Assembly: GCF_034355335.1 (NCBI RefSeq)
Contig: NZ_CP136422.1
Location: 2,638,501 to 2,702,500, forward strand
Origin: Blautia coccoides
GTDB lineage: Bacteria > Bacillota > Clostridia > Lachnospirales > Lachnospiraceae
Direction: 5' to 3'
Length of the DNA: 64,000 nt
Shown: positions 42,789 through 51,714 of the stretch, one piece after another
How positions within the stretch are numbered: position 1 is the first letter of the stretch
Layout of the letters: every line of letters begins with the position of its first letter
Position numbers and translations under genes: made by a program
Notes under the pieces: model-generated
Told to the model about the DNA's origin: nothing
The model's database searches: none
The model's input: the letters and a program-made list of their open reading frames with translations, nothing else

Positions 42789-42793
42789 ACTCG

Positions 42794-43330
42794 TTATTCT
42801 GTTTTGTCTGAATCCTCAGAGGTGCTGTCTTCCATGGCTTTTTTAGCATTTTCCATTCTTGTTTTCAATTCCTCAGACACCTGTTCCACGCTTTTTTCCA
42901 CTGCTTCCTTCAAGTCTTCTGCAGTCTCCGCAGCACCCTCTTTGGCAGTCTTTGCAGCGTCTTTTAAATCCTCTTTTACTTCCTGGGCGGTCTCTTTGAC
43001 ATCCTCTTTTATATCATCGGGATCCAGATCATCCAGATCCATGTCGTCATCCTCAAAGATGTCCTCATCGTCCAGATCATCCAGAATGTCGTCTGTGTGT
43101 TCCTTTACTTTATTGACAGTCTCTTCAACCGTTTTTTCTACTTTTTCTTTCAGCTTGCTTGCCACATTCCTGGCAGAAGCGGCGGTTTCTTTTACATTGT
43201 CGTGAAAGTCGGCAAAATCTTCTTCCAAATCAGGATCTTCTTCTTTTTGTTTCTTCAAATAATAATAAGCCGCACCGGCAGCCGCGCCGATCACACTGAA
43301 CCCCAATAATTTTTTTCCAAAACTACCCAT
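42794..43330 (-). CDS. YtxH-like protein with long acidic coiled region
   Basis: A 178-residue protein with one N-terminal membrane segment (LLGFSVIGAAAGAAYYYL), as in YtxH/general stress proteins. It is followed by about 150 residues of charged, repetitive heptad-like sequence (KEKVEKTVEETVNKVKEH, an Asp-rich stretch, KETAQEVKEDLKDAAKTAKEG). It looks like an apolipoprotein/LEA-type helix anchored to the membrane. AAGGAAAGGG precedes the ATG. The function is unknown; a stress role is inferred only from family resemblance. Confidence 0.75.
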   Translation of the reverse strand: MGSFGKKLLGFSVIGAAAGAAYYYLKKQKEEDPDLEEDFADFHDNVKETAASARNVASKLKEKVEKTVEETVNKVKEHTDDILDDLDDEDIFEDDDMDLDDLDPDDIKEDVKETAQEVKEDLKDAAKTAKEGAAETAEDLKEAVEKSVEQVSEELKTRMENAKKAMEDSTSEDSDKTE

Positions 43331-43447
43331 ATTAATCCCTTTCCTTTCAAATGACTATTTTTAGTATTACCATTATAATACTTTTTAACAGAATATTGGA
43401 AGACCTAATTCATAAATTTTACATGAATTTTGTTATAAAGTATTAAA

Positions 43448-44251
43448 TTACATGAATTTTTCAATGATTTCAGCCACACCACCCTGGTTGTTGTCCCTTT
43501 CGGTGATGTGATCTGCATGTCTTTTTGCCTCTTGGGTGCCGTTTTTCATACACACGGCAAGACCTGCGGCGTCCAGCATGGTCAGGTCATTTTCCGCGTC
43601 TCCGGCGCCTATGGTCTGTTCTATGGGTACGTCCAGATACCGGCAGAGCCAGCGGATGGCAGCTCCTTTGGACACGCCCTCCATAACGTGTTCCAGATAA
43701 TACTCGCTGGAGAAAAAGATGGAAACCTTTCCCTTGGCCCACGGGAGCATAAAATCCCGGTATGCTTCATGTTTTTTCCTGTCGTCCAGACAGGAGGTCA
43801 GGACTTTGACAGGCTCCTCTTTGAGATGATCCAGAAGCTTCGGGTCCACCTTGACCTCCATCTGGGATGACCAGTGGTATTGAGCGGCTTCCGGCCGGTC
43901 TTCCGGGGTGACAACATGATCTCCTTCATAGGTCTGGCAGTAAAGGCCAAAGCCGGCAGCCTGTTCAAAGATATGTTTTACATAGGACAGAGGCATGGTG
44001 TGCTTATAGAGGATTTCCCCGCTGCAGCAGTCATAGATCATGCCACCGTTGTAGAGGATGGCATAGCACCCCTCCTGGTTCAGACCAAGCCTGTCCACAA
44101 ATTTTTTCGCGGAGGAATAGGAGCGGCCTGTGCAGATCACAACAGCATTTCCCTTTTGAAGTGTCTTTTGTATGGCAGTGGAATTTACTTCGGGAATCTG
44201 TTTTTCATCGTTGAGCAGTGTACCGTCCAGGTCAGTAAAAAGTATTTTCAT
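43448..44251 (-). CDS. HAD superfamily phosphatase, Cof type
   Basis: A 267-residue HAD-IIB hydrolase. Motif I is FTDLDGTLL (Asp7, Asp9), motif II ICTGRSYS, and motif IV GAGDAENDLTMLDAAG. A C2B cap domain fills residues about 80-190. Cof-type enzymes dephosphorylate sugar phosphates, FMN or similar compounds; the substrate is unknown. AAAGGAGC lies 6 nt before ATG. It is transcribed separately from the YtxH-like gene or with it as the second gene. Confidence 0.9.
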   Translation of the reverse strand: MKILFTDLDGTLLNDEKQIPEVNSTAIQKTLQKGNAVVICTGRSYSSAKKFVDRLGLNQEGCYAILYNGGMIYDCCSGEILYKHTMPLSYVKHIFEQAAGFGLYCQTYEGDHVVTPEDRPEAAQYHWSSQMEVKVDPKLLDHLKEEPVKVLTSCLDDRKKHEAYRDFMLPWAKGKVSIFFSSEYYLEHVMEGVSKGAAIRWLCRYLDVPIEQTIGAGDAENDLTMLDAAGLAVCMKNGTQEAKRHADHITERDNNQGGVAEIIEKFM

Positions 44252-44482
44252 GGAAAGCTCCTTTTATTCTGTGTTGGCATGTTAAGTGGTTTTCTATCTG
44301 TCTATTATATCCCATATCTTCCGGTTTTCCAAGAAAAATCAGTTCCACAGCATATGGGAATGATATGATCACAGCAGGCCTTGGGGCTTTCTCAAATTTC
44401 CCGTTGTAGTGTTACAATATGTTCTGGTAAAATAATAACAGATATTGAAAAGTACAGAAGAAAAATTTGGCAAAAAAATATA

Positions 44483-44511
44483 TTGCATGGAAGAGTGAGA
44501 GAGGCTATACT
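44483..44511 (+). promoter_or_regulatory. Promoter of the maf operon
   Basis: TTGCAT (44483-44488) and TATACT (44506-44511) with 17 bp between lie 33 bp before maf. The rest of 44252-44482 shows no gene. Confidence 0.75.
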
Positions 44512-44544
44512 TAAAAAAGCATAAATAGAAAGCTGGGAACATTT

Positions 44545-45138
44545 ATGAAAAGAATTATATTAGCCAGTGCTTCTCCAAGGCGCAGGGAACTGCTGGATCA
44601 GATAGGGGTAGTTTTTGAAGTATGTCCAAGCAGTGCAAAGGAAGTTATGACATCCAGTCTTCCGCAGGAGGTAGTTCAGGACTTGTCCCGCTGTAAAGGT
44701 CAGGAAGTGTTTGAGAAGACATCAGGGGATGTACTGGTGATCGGTGCTGACACGGTGGTGGCATTTCAGGATTCTATTCTCGGAAAACCGGCGGATGAAT
44801 CCATGGCCCGGGACATGCTGAGACGGCTCCAGGGCAGGAGACATCAGGTATACACAGGCGTCACCCTTTTCATACGGCAGGACGGCGCCAAGATACAGAA
44901 GAGCTTCTATGAGAAGACAGAGGTGGTTTTTTATCCCATGTCGGAGGAGGAGATCGACGCCTATGTGAAGACAAAAGAGCCTATGGATAAGGCGGGTGCC
45001 TATGGGATACAGGGCAGATCCGCAGTGTTTGTGGAGAAGATAGACGGTGATTACAACAATGTGGTAGGTCTTCCCCTGGCAAGGCTCTACCAGGAATTAA
45101 AACAGTTAGGAATAGACATAAAGGAGTGGCATTCATGA
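44545..45138 (+). CDS. maf: Maf-type nucleoside triphosphate pyrophosphatase
   Basis: A 197-residue protein. It begins with IILASASPRRRELLDQIG, the Maf signature, and continues with VIGADTVVAFQDSILGKPAD and DKAGAYGIQG. Maf proteins hydrolyse dTTP, UTP or modified nucleotides to monophosphates and are linked to septum control in Bacillus. The ribosome binding site is weak. It overlaps the next gene by an ATGA junction and starts a four-gene overlapping operon. Confidence 0.94.
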   Translation: MKRIILASASPRRRELLDQIGVVFEVCPSSAKEVMTSSLPQEVVQDLSRCKGQEVFEKTSGDVLVIGADTVVAFQDSILGKPADESMARDMLRRLQGRRHQVYTGVTLFIRQDGAKIQKSFYEKTEVVFYPMSEEEIDAYVKTKEPMDKAGAYGIQGRSAVFVEKIDGDYNNVVGLPLARLYQELKQLGIDIKEWHS

Positions 45139-45818
45139 TTCGGGCATGTATATTTGATTTGGACGGAACGATCGCGGACACAGTGGAATCCATCGGTGTT
45201 GTGGGGAACAGGCTTCTAAGCCATTATGGACTTCCCGAACAGCCGATCCGGGAGTATAATTATTTTGCAGGAGACGGAGCGGATGAGCTGGTAAAACGGA
45301 TTTTAAAAGCCTCCGGCGGCACGGAAAAGGTGGATTATGAGGAGGCAAAAGTGCTGTATCGGAAATGGTTTGAGGAGGACCCGTTTTATCATGTAAAACC
45401 CTTTGACGGTATAGTGGAGATGCTGAAAGGCCTGAAGGAGGAGGGAATACGGATCGCCGTATTCTCCAACAAACCACACCACGCAGCAGTGGATGTTGTG
45501 AGGCAGATATTTGGTGAAGGGCTGTTCGACGAGGTACAGGGACAGACTGCAGAGGTTCCAAGAAAGCCTTCCCCGGTGGGAGCGCTTGCTATTGCCCGCC
45601 GGCTTAAAGTGACCCCGGAAGAATGCCTGTATCTTGGTGATACCAACACAGATATGGAGACCGGAAAAGAGGCAGGTATGTTTACCATCGGCGTTACATG
45701 GGGATTCCGTCCAAGAGAAGAACTTGTGGAGCACCAGGCAAAAAAAATAGTGGACAGACCGGATGAGGTACTGGCGTTTGCAAAGGAGAGAAACCATGCT
45801 GAAACTGATCGCCAGTGA
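45135..45818 (+). CDS. HAD family hydrolase, phosphoglycolate phosphatase-like
   Basis: A 227-residue HAD-IA protein. Motif I is FDLDGTIADT, motif II VFSNKPHHA, motif III Lys in RKPSPVGA, and motif IV YLGDTNTDMETGKEAG. The small helical cap at residues 15-85 fits Gph/PpaX enzymes, which clear 2-phosphoglycolate or pyrophosphate. I chose ATG 45135 because AAGGAG lies 8 nt upstream. It shares an ATGA overlap with maf and overlaps the next HAD gene by 23 bp. Confidence 0.88.
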   Translation: MIRACIFDLDGTIADTVESIGVVGNRLLSHYGLPEQPIREYNYFAGDGADELVKRILKASGGTEKVDYEEAKVLYRKWFEEDPFYHVKPFDGIVEMLKGLKEEGIRIAVFSNKPHHAAVDVVRQIFGEGLFDEVQGQTAEVPRKPSPVGALAIARRLKVTPEECLYLGDTNTDMETGKEAGMFTIGVTWGFRPREELVEHQAKKIVDRPDEVLAFAKERNHAETDRQ

Positions 45819-46584
45819 TCTAGACGGAACGCTTCTGCAGGGGACAAGGGAAATTTCAGTTGAAGCGGTTGAGATGATAAAAAAATTATCCCAAATGGGC
45901 ATTTTATTTGCAGCGGCCAGCGGCAGGCAGTATCCCAATCTGCGGAGACTGTTTGAGCCTGTGAAGGATGATATTGCTTATATTTGTGAAAATGGCGCAC
46001 TTGTGGTATATCAGGGCAGAGTCCTACATAAAGATGTGTTTGACAGGACATTAGGAGATGAGATACTGGAGAGCATACTGGAAAAAGATAGCGCGGAGGC
46101 TCTGGTCTCCGGTGAGAGCACATGTTACATCCAGCCAAAGCAGCCGTCCTTTTATGACCATATCGCCAATTTTGTAAAAAATGATGTGACTCTTATGGAC
46201 AACATTTTCCGTATAGAGGAACCATACCTGAAGATATCAGTGTATGAGGAGGCCGGTGTGGAGAGCATTTACCCTTACTGGAAAGAAAAATTCGGGGAGC
46301 GGGCTACGGTTGTCACCTCCGGATTCGCCTGGCTGGACATGATGCCAAAAGGCGCGGATAAGGGAAACGCCATGGGTATACTGCAGCAGAGCCTGAATAT
46401 AAAACCGGAGGAATGCGCAGCCTTTGGTGACAATTATAATGACCTGGAGATGCTGTCCAGGGTAAAGTACAGCTATGCGGCAGGCGATGCAAAGGAAGCG
46501 GTGAAAAATGCGTGCAGAGCAGAAACAAAACGGGTGGAAACCGTTTTAAATAAAATCATTATTAAAGGAGGATATGCAGAATGA
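45796..46584 (+). CDS. HAD superfamily phosphatase, Cof type
   Basis: A 262-residue HAD-IIB protein with motif I IASDLDGTLL, motif II AASGRQYP and motif IV AFGDNYNDLEMLSRV. The cap domain lies at about residues 80-185. ATG 45796 has AAAGGAGAG upstream and lies within the end of the previous HAD gene. The substrate is unknown. It is the second HAD gene of the maf operon and distinct in subclass from the first. Confidence 0.9.
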   Translation: MLKLIASDLDGTLLQGTREISVEAVEMIKKLSQMGILFAAASGRQYPNLRRLFEPVKDDIAYICENGALVVYQGRVLHKDVFDRTLGDEILESILEKDSAEALVSGESTCYIQPKQPSFYDHIANFVKNDVTLMDNIFRIEEPYLKISVYEEAGVESIYPYWKEKFGERATVVTSGFAWLDMMPKGADKGNAMGILQQSLNIKPEECAAFGDNYNDLEMLSRVKYSYAAGDAKEAVKNACRAETKRVETVLNKIIIKGGYAE

Positions 46585-46844
46585 ACGAATTCAGTGATGA
46601 ATGCTTACTCACATTTTTACAGAAACAGGGGCAGCTTTTTGCCGAGCCGGTGGCGGAGACTGTGGAGGAGGCTGAGGCCTTCCTGGAAGACTGCATGGCA
46701 GTGGTGGTTGATTCCATCGAGGAAGTCAGGGACTATTTTGAGGAAAACGGAATGGATGTAGACGGTATGTCCCTGGATGAGATTGAGGAGGCAAGTGAGG
46801 TGTTTCCGCTGCCGAACGGGCAGTATCTGATCGTAGAAGGCTGA
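46581..46844 (+). CDS. Small acidic conserved-looking protein, unknown function
   Basis: An 87-residue protein rich in Glu and Asp (EPVAETVEEAEAFLEDCMAVVVDSIEEV). It has no membrane helix and no recognisable motif, and ends in FPLPNGQYLIVEG. AAGGAGG lies 10 nt before ATG, and the start overlaps the Cof gene stop by 4 bp, which supports translation. I cannot assign a function. Confidence 0.7.
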   Translation: MNEFSDECLLTFLQKQGQLFAEPVAETVEEAEAFLEDCMAVVVDSIEEVRDYFEENGMDVDGMSLDEIEEASEVFPLPNGQYLIVEG

Positions 46845-46919
46845 TGGATGGGAACACCGGCATGGGTTCTTGGAATTGAAAGCCGGCCATAGCGGCGGGG
46901 AAAATCCGTATAGTTTTTG

Positions 46920-46968
46920 AAAAGCCGAAAAAGGGATGATGAGAATCATGACTTTTTCGGCTTTTTGC
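46920..46968 (+). terminator. Intrinsic terminator of the maf operon
   Basis: A perfect 14-bp stem (AAAAGCCGAAAAAG with CTTTTTCGGCTTTT), with an inner ATGAT/ATCAT hairpin, ends in a T run. Confidence 0.92.
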
Positions 46969-47013
46969 TTTTTTCATGACCCCGCTTCCTCCTCTTCTGT
47001 TTGAGATAGAGCT

Positions 47014-47062
47014 TGTTTGAAAAATCATTCCCGCACATCTCACGGAAGGCATTTTTCAAACA
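47014..47062. repeat. Perfect inverted repeat upstream of the aldehyde dehydrogenase gene
   Basis: TGTTTGAAAAAT (47014-47025) is exactly complementary to ATTTTTCAAACA (47051-47062) around a 25-nt centre. It lies between a terminator and a promoter, so it is not needed as a terminator. It could be an operator, a leaderless structured element or a dispersed repeat. Confidence 0.5.
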
Positions 47063-47076
47063 CACTCTGGCATGCC

Positions 47077-47105
47077 TTGTCCTTTTTGGAAAAATGTATT
47101 ACAAT
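47077..47105 (+). promoter_or_regulatory. Promoter of the aldehyde dehydrogenase gene
   Basis: TTGTCC (47077-47082) and TACAAT (47100-47105) with a 17-bp spacer lie 29 bp before the start. Confidence 0.65.
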
Positions 47106-47134
47106 AGGGAAAAGTTCGGAAAAGAGGAATGAAT

Positions 47135-48502
47135 ATGGAAATAGAAAAACTGGTCCGGCGTCAGAGGAGATTTTTCGGAAAAGGCTGTACGATGTCCCGG
47201 GCATTCAGAATTCAGGCCCTTGACCGCCTGGAAAAGACTATAAAAAAGAATGAGGGAGAGATCCGCCATGCTTTGTATCAGGATCTCCATAAATCTTCAT
47301 TTGAGTCTTATATGACAGAGGTGGGGATGGTTTTGAGTGAGTTGTCTTTTGTGAAAAGACATCTGAAAACATGGATGAAGGATAAGACAGTACCAACACC
47401 TCTCGCGCAGTTTCCCGCAAAAAGTTTCGTGACACATGAGCCTTACGGAGTGGTCCTGGTGATGGCACCCTGGAACTATCCCTTTATGCTTTGTCTTGAC
47501 CCGCTGATCGGGGCCATAGCAGCCGGGAACTGCTGTATCCTGAAGCCCTCTGCATATTCGGAACATGTATCAGCCGTGATCGCTAAGATCATCCGTCAGG
47601 CATTTCCACCGGAGTTTGTGGCCGTAGTGGAAGGCGGACGGGCAGAGAACCAGGAGCTTTTAGAGCAGCGGTTTGACTATATCTTTTTTACCGGGGGTGT
47701 GACGGTGGGCAGGCTGGTCATGGAGAAGGCGGCCCGTTATCTGACACCCGTGACTCTGGAACTGGGCGGCAAGAGTCCCTGTATTGTGGACAGTACCGCT
47801 AATTTAAAGATGGCTGCAAAAAGGCTTGTGTTCGGCAAATATCTGAACAGCGGGCAGACCTGTGTGGCACCTGATTATCTGCTTGTGCAGGAATCTGTCA
47901 AAGAGGAATTCCTGGTATATGTAAAGCATTATATCCGGCAGATGTTCGGAGAGGCACCTTTGAAAAATCCGGACTATCCCCGGATGATCAATGAGAAGCA
48001 TTACCGCAGGGTGATGGAACTGCTCAGAGAGGGGCAGATTGAGATCGGCGGGTACGGAGATGAAAAACGTCTTCAGATCGCGCCCACAGTGCTGACCGGG
48101 ATCACGGAAGAATCGCCTGTTATGCAGGAGGAGATCTTCGGACCGGTGCTTCCGGTGCTGACCTTTAAAGAGACAGCAGAAGCGGTGGGATTTGTGAAAG
48201 AGAGGGAAAAGCCGTTGGCCCTGTATCTTTTTACAAGGGATAAGAGGACGGAGAGAAAGGTTCTCAGAAATCTCTCCTTTGGAGGCGGCTGCGTCAATGA
48301 CACCATCATTCATCTGGCTACCCCGCATATGGGCTTCGGCGGTGTGGGAGGCAGCGGCATGGGGAGCTATCACGGGAGAGAAAGCTTTGAAACCTTCAGT
48401 CACAAAAAAAGCGTGGTGAGGAAGTCAGATATGATAGACCTGCCTATCCGTTATCAGCCTTATACAGAGGGAAAAGAGTGGCTGCTCCGCAGATTTTTAT
48501 AA
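47135..48502 (+). CDS. Aldehyde dehydrogenase (class 3-like, NAD(P)+)
   Basis: A 455-residue dehydrogenase oxidising aldehydes to acids. APWNYPFMLCLDPLIGAIAAGN is the cofactor-binding region, LELGGKSP holds the general base Glu209 and NSGQTCVAPD the catalytic Cys243. The shorter N-terminus and length of about 455 fit the class 3/YwdH type that accepts fatty or aromatic aldehydes. ATG 47135 gives a 7-nt spacing to AGAGG; ATG 47129 is an alternative. It is followed after 53 bp by the methyltransferase gene. Confidence 0.92.
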   Translation: MEIEKLVRRQRRFFGKGCTMSRAFRIQALDRLEKTIKKNEGEIRHALYQDLHKSSFESYMTEVGMVLSELSFVKRHLKTWMKDKTVPTPLAQFPAKSFVTHEPYGVVLVMAPWNYPFMLCLDPLIGAIAAGNCCILKPSAYSEHVSAVIAKIIRQAFPPEFVAVVEGGRAENQELLEQRFDYIFFTGGVTVGRLVMEKAARYLTPVTLELGGKSPCIVDSTANLKMAAKRLVFGKYLNSGQTCVAPDYLLVQESVKEEFLVYVKHYIRQMFGEAPLKNPDYPRMINEKHYRRVMELLREGQIEIGGYGDEKRLQIAPTVLTGITEESPVMQEEIFGPVLPVLTFKETAEAVGFVKEREKPLALYLFTRDKRTERKVLRNLSFGGGCVNDTIIHLATPHMGFGGVGGSGMGSYHGRESFETFSHKKSVVRKSDMIDLPIRYQPYTEGKEWLLRRFL

Positions 48503-48555
48503 TATTTCAGACAGCGAAAGCGGCTTACAGTTAGTTCAGAAAGGGGAAACATAAG

Positions 48556-49212
48556 ATGTCAAAGAAACCATCAGACAATGAATATTTCTGGAACAGGAGA
48601 TCCAGAGTTTACGATGACCAGGTGTGGAAGGTCTATAAAAAAGCGTATAAAAAGACAGTGAAGCGCACACTGCCGTACCTGAACCAGGAGGCAAAAGTCC
48701 TGGATTTCGGGTGCGGTACAGGCAATACCACTATTCCCATCTCACAGAATGTGAGGGAGATCGTGGCTATTGACACATCAGAGGAGATGATGGAAAAAGC
48801 AGTGCAGAAGGCAGCCGGGGAAGGATGCCGGAACATCACATTCTGTCACACGGATCTGATGAATTTCAGCGGTGAACCGGAGAGTTTTGATGTGGTGACA
48901 GCTTTTAACGTGCTTTTATATCTGTCAGACCGGGATCAGGTGTTGGAAAAAATATGGTCTCTTCTCAAACCCGGAGGAGTGTTTATCTCCGCTACAGACT
49001 GTCTGGGAAGGAATTTTTCAAGGGACTCCGTGAAAAAGTTTGTGAAGAGCAAGCTGCACCTTATGCCCTATGTGGCTTTTGATACACCCATCGGCCTGAT
49101 GCGGAAGATCCAGAAAAAAGGATTTCTGGTACTGGAAATCGTAAATCTTCACAAAAATCCGCCGAATATTTTTATCGTGGCGCAGAAGATTGATGACAGG
49201 GATGATACATAA
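48556..49212 (+). CDS. Class I SAM-dependent methyltransferase
   Basis: A 218-residue methyltransferase with motif I VLDFGCGTGNTTIPI, acidic end of strand 2 VAIDTSEEMM and post-motif LLKPGGVFISATD. It is in the UbiE/type 11 class. AAGGGG lies 9 nt before ATG. The substrate is unknown and the context (aldehyde dehydrogenase upstream) does not identify it. Confidence 0.88.
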   Translation: MSKKPSDNEYFWNRRSRVYDDQVWKVYKKAYKKTVKRTLPYLNQEAKVLDFGCGTGNTTIPISQNVREIVAIDTSEEMMEKAVQKAAGEGCRNITFCHTDLMNFSGEPESFDVVTAFNVLLYLSDRDQVLEKIWSLLKPGGVFISATDCLGRNFSRDSVKKFVKSKLHLMPYVAFDTPIGLMRKIQKKGFLVLEIVNLHKNPPNIFIVAQKIDDRDDT

Positions 49213-49251
49213 CTGATTTTATAGTTTGTTTATAATTTTAATAAAAATTTG

Positions 49252-49278
49252 TTAGCACTCACTGAAAATGAGTGCTAA
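49252..49278. promoter_or_regulatory. CIRCE element (HrcA operator)
   Basis: The sequence TTAGCACTC-N9-GAGTGCTAA is a perfect CIRCE inverted repeat, the operator of the heat-shock repressor HrcA. It lies 118 bp before htpG and just upstream of the putative -35 box. HrcA control of htpG follows from the established role of CIRCE. Confidence 0.96.
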
Positions 49279-49285
49279 TTTTCTC

Positions 49286-49314
49286 TTGACTTTTCCTCCG
49301 CCGGGTATTAATAT
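49286..49314 (+). promoter_or_regulatory. Promoter of htpG
   Basis: TTGACT (49286-49291) and TAATAT (49309-49314) are separated by 17 bp. A second TATAAT at 49231-49236 lies upstream of CIRCE and would place the operator at its start point, so either may be used. Confidence 0.6.
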
Positions 49315-49396
49315 TATTTTTAGCAGCGGGAAACCGGAGTAAAGTTTTCCGTAATAAAAATAAGAAAACAGAGAAAAGACAAAGGAGATGCATATC

Positions 49397-51478
49397 ATGG
49401 CTAACAAGCGTGGTAATTTATCAATCAATAGCGACAATATTTTCCCGATCATCAAGAAATGGTTGTACTCCGACCATGACATTTTCTTCCGTGAGATGAT
49501 TTCCAATGGATGTGATGCCATTACCAAACTGAAAAAACTGGAGGTTATGGGTGAGTATACATTCCCGGAAGGACACAAGAACAAGATCCAGGTGATCGTG
49601 AATCCGGAAGAGAAGACACTGAAATTCATTGATACCGGTCTTGGTATGACCGCTGATGAGGTGGAAGAATATATTACTCAGATCGCATTTTCCGGTGCGA
49701 CAGAGTTTTTGGAGAAATATAAAGATAAGACTAACGAAGATCAGATCATCGGACATTTCGGTCTGGGATTCTATTCTGCGTTTATGGTAGCTGATGAAGT
49801 TCATATTGATACACTTTCCTACAAAGAGGACGCTGTTCCCGTACACTGGGAATGTGACGGCGGCACAGAGTACGAAATCGGAGAGGGAAGCCGCACAGAA
49901 GTAGGTACAGAGATCACCCTGTTCTTAAATGAGGATGCACTGGAATTTGCCAACGAATACCGTGCAAGAGAGATCATTGAAAAATACTGCTCCTTCATGC
50001 CGGTAGAAATATTCCTGTCAAAGGCCAATGCAGAGCAGGAGTATGAGACCATTGATGAGGCTGATTTAAGAGAGGATGATGTGGTAGTAGAGCACATCCA
50101 CGAGGAGGCCAAGACAGAGGAGAAGGAGAACGAAAACGGCGAGAAGGAAATCGTTGAGGTTTCTCCTGCCCAGGATAAAGTAAAGATCAATAAACGTCCG
50201 GTATCTTTAAGTGACACCCATCCGCTGTGGACAAAACATCCCAACGACTGTACAGACGAGGAATACAAAGATTTCTACAGAAAAGTATTTATGGATTACA
50301 AGGAGCCTCTGTTCTGGATCCATCTGAACATGGATTATCCGTTCAACCTGAAAGGTATCCTGTACTTCCCGAAGATCAACATGGAATACGAATCCATTGA
50401 GGGAACCATCAAGCTGTACAACAACCAGGTGTTCATCGCAGACAATATCAAAGAAGTGATCCCTGAGTTTTTGATGCTGTTAAAAGGTGTCATTGACTGC
50501 CCGGATCTGCCTCTGAACGTATCCAGAAGTGCGCTGCAGAATGACGGATTTGTAAAGAAAATTTCTGAGTATATCAGCAAAAAAGTGGCTGACAAGCTGT
50601 CAGGCATGTGCAAGACAGATAGAGAAAACTATGAAAAATATTGGGATGATATCAGCCCGTTCATCAAATTCGGCTGTTTAAAGGATACAAAATTCTCAGA
50701 GAGAATGATGGATTACATCCTGTATAAGAATATTGACGGCAAGTATCTGACTCTGGAAGACTGCATCAAAGCCAATGAAAAACCGGAAGAGGCCAAAGAG
50801 ACTGAGGAAACTGTAGTTGAGGAAACAAAAGAGGAGACTGCAGAGGACAGCAAGAAAGACGAGGAAGAGAAAGAGCCTGAGAAGACAAATATTTACTATG
50901 TGACAGATGAGGTACAGCAGAGCCAGTATATTAATATGTTCAGAGAAGAGGGCCAGGATGCTGTCATCATGAAACATAACATTGACTCCCCGTTTATCTC
51001 CCATGTAGAGCAGATCAAGGAAAATGTAAGGTTCCTGCGCATTGATGCGGATATCAATGACTCCGTAAAAGAGGATGATGCGGCAGCGCTGGAAGAGGAG
51101 ACAAAGACCCTTTCAGAACTGTTTAAAAAGGTGCTGAACAAAGAAAACCTGACCGTTAAAGTGGAAAAACTGAAAAATGAAAATGTTTCTTCCATGATGA
51201 CCGTTTCAGAGGAAAGCCGCCGTATGCAGGAAATGATGAAAATGTATAATATGTACGGTATGGACCCGTCCATGTTCGGCGGACAGGAGACACTGATACT
51301 CAATGCCAACAATAAGCTGGTACAGTATGTCCTGGAGAACGGTGATACAGAGAACACAAATGTGATCTGTGAGCAGCTTTATGATCTGGCTGTGCTGAGC
51401 CACAGACAGCTCACACCGGAGGAAATGACAAAATTTGTGACACGCAGCAATGATATCATGATGATGCTTGCAAAATAA
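49397..51478 (+). CDS. htpG: Molecular chaperone HtpG (Hsp90)
   Basis: A 693-residue ATP-dependent chaperone. The GHKL ATPase has DAITKL, IDTGLGMTADEVEEYI and HFGLGFYSAFMV motifs. The middle domain and the C-terminal dimerisation domain follow. Two acidic low-complexity stretches are present: EAKTEEKENENGEKEIVE (residues about 235-255) and a Glu/Lys-rich insert before the last domain (residues about 465-495). AAGGAG lies 9 nt before ATG 49397; the in-frame ATG at 49388 overlaps it. It has its own CIRCE and its own terminator. Confidence 0.97.
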   Translation: MANKRGNLSINSDNIFPIIKKWLYSDHDIFFREMISNGCDAITKLKKLEVMGEYTFPEGHKNKIQVIVNPEEKTLKFIDTGLGMTADEVEEYITQIAFSGATEFLEKYKDKTNEDQIIGHFGLGFYSAFMVADEVHIDTLSYKEDAVPVHWECDGGTEYEIGEGSRTEVGTEITLFLNEDALEFANEYRAREIIEKYCSFMPVEIFLSKANAEQEYETIDEADLREDDVVVEHIHEEAKTEEKENENGEKEIVEVSPAQDKVKINKRPVSLSDTHPLWTKHPNDCTDEEYKDFYRKVFMDYKEPLFWIHLNMDYPFNLKGILYFPKINMEYESIEGTIKLYNNQVFIADNIKEVIPEFLMLLKGVIDCPDLPLNVSRSALQNDGFVKKISEYISKKVADKLSGMCKTDRENYEKYWDDISPFIKFGCLKDTKFSERMMDYILYKNIDGKYLTLEDCIKANEKPEEAKETEETVVEETKEETAEDSKKDEEEKEPEKTNIYYVTDEVQQSQYINMFREEGQDAVIMKHNIDSPFISHVEQIKENVRFLRIDADINDSVKEDDAAALEEETKTLSELFKKVLNKENLTVKVEKLKNENVSSMMTVSEESRRMQEMMKMYNMYGMDPSMFGGQETLILNANNKLVQYVLENGDTENTNVICEQLYDLAVLSHRQLTPEEMTKFVTRSNDIMMMLAK

Positions 51479-51511
51479 GATAAAAAGAGTGCGAAATAAA
51501 TAAGAACGATC

Positions 51512-51556
51512 ATAGTGCAGTTGTGAAAATGATTTTTTACAACTGCACTATTTTGT
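51512..51556 (+). terminator. Intrinsic terminator of htpG
   Basis: A perfect 13-bp stem (ATAGTGCAGTTGT with ACAACTGCACTAT) is followed by TTTTG. Confidence 0.88.
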
Positions 51557-51622
51557 ATTTATGATACCTGCATTTATGAAATTTGCAGCACCCGCAAAGA
51601 GGAGATTGTTCGTCTGGACTGC

Positions 51623-51694
51623 AAAGAAAACTTGGCAGAAAGTGTTGACAAGAAAACTTGGCATGATATAATATAGATGACAAGAAAACTTGGC
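51623..51694 (+). promoter_or_regulatory. Promoter with three direct operator repeats before DUF6442-XRE
   Basis: AAGAAAACTTGGCA occurs three times, at 51623, 51649 and 51681. The core CAAGAAAACTTG, seen in the last two, is itself a palindrome. A perfect TTGACA (51644-51649) runs into repeat 2, and a perfect TATAAT (51666-51671) follows after 16 bp, so bound protein would cover the promoter. The XRE protein encoded 350 bp downstream is the likely binder. Confidence 0.85.
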
Positions 51695-51714
51695 AAAGAG
51701 AGGAAGGTGCCGTT

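Noticed and set aside
51623..51694. Three repeats considered as a small CRISPR array
   Set aside because: The repeats are only 14 bp, the spacing is uneven, and they overlap a promoter; no cas genes are nearby. An operator array fits better.
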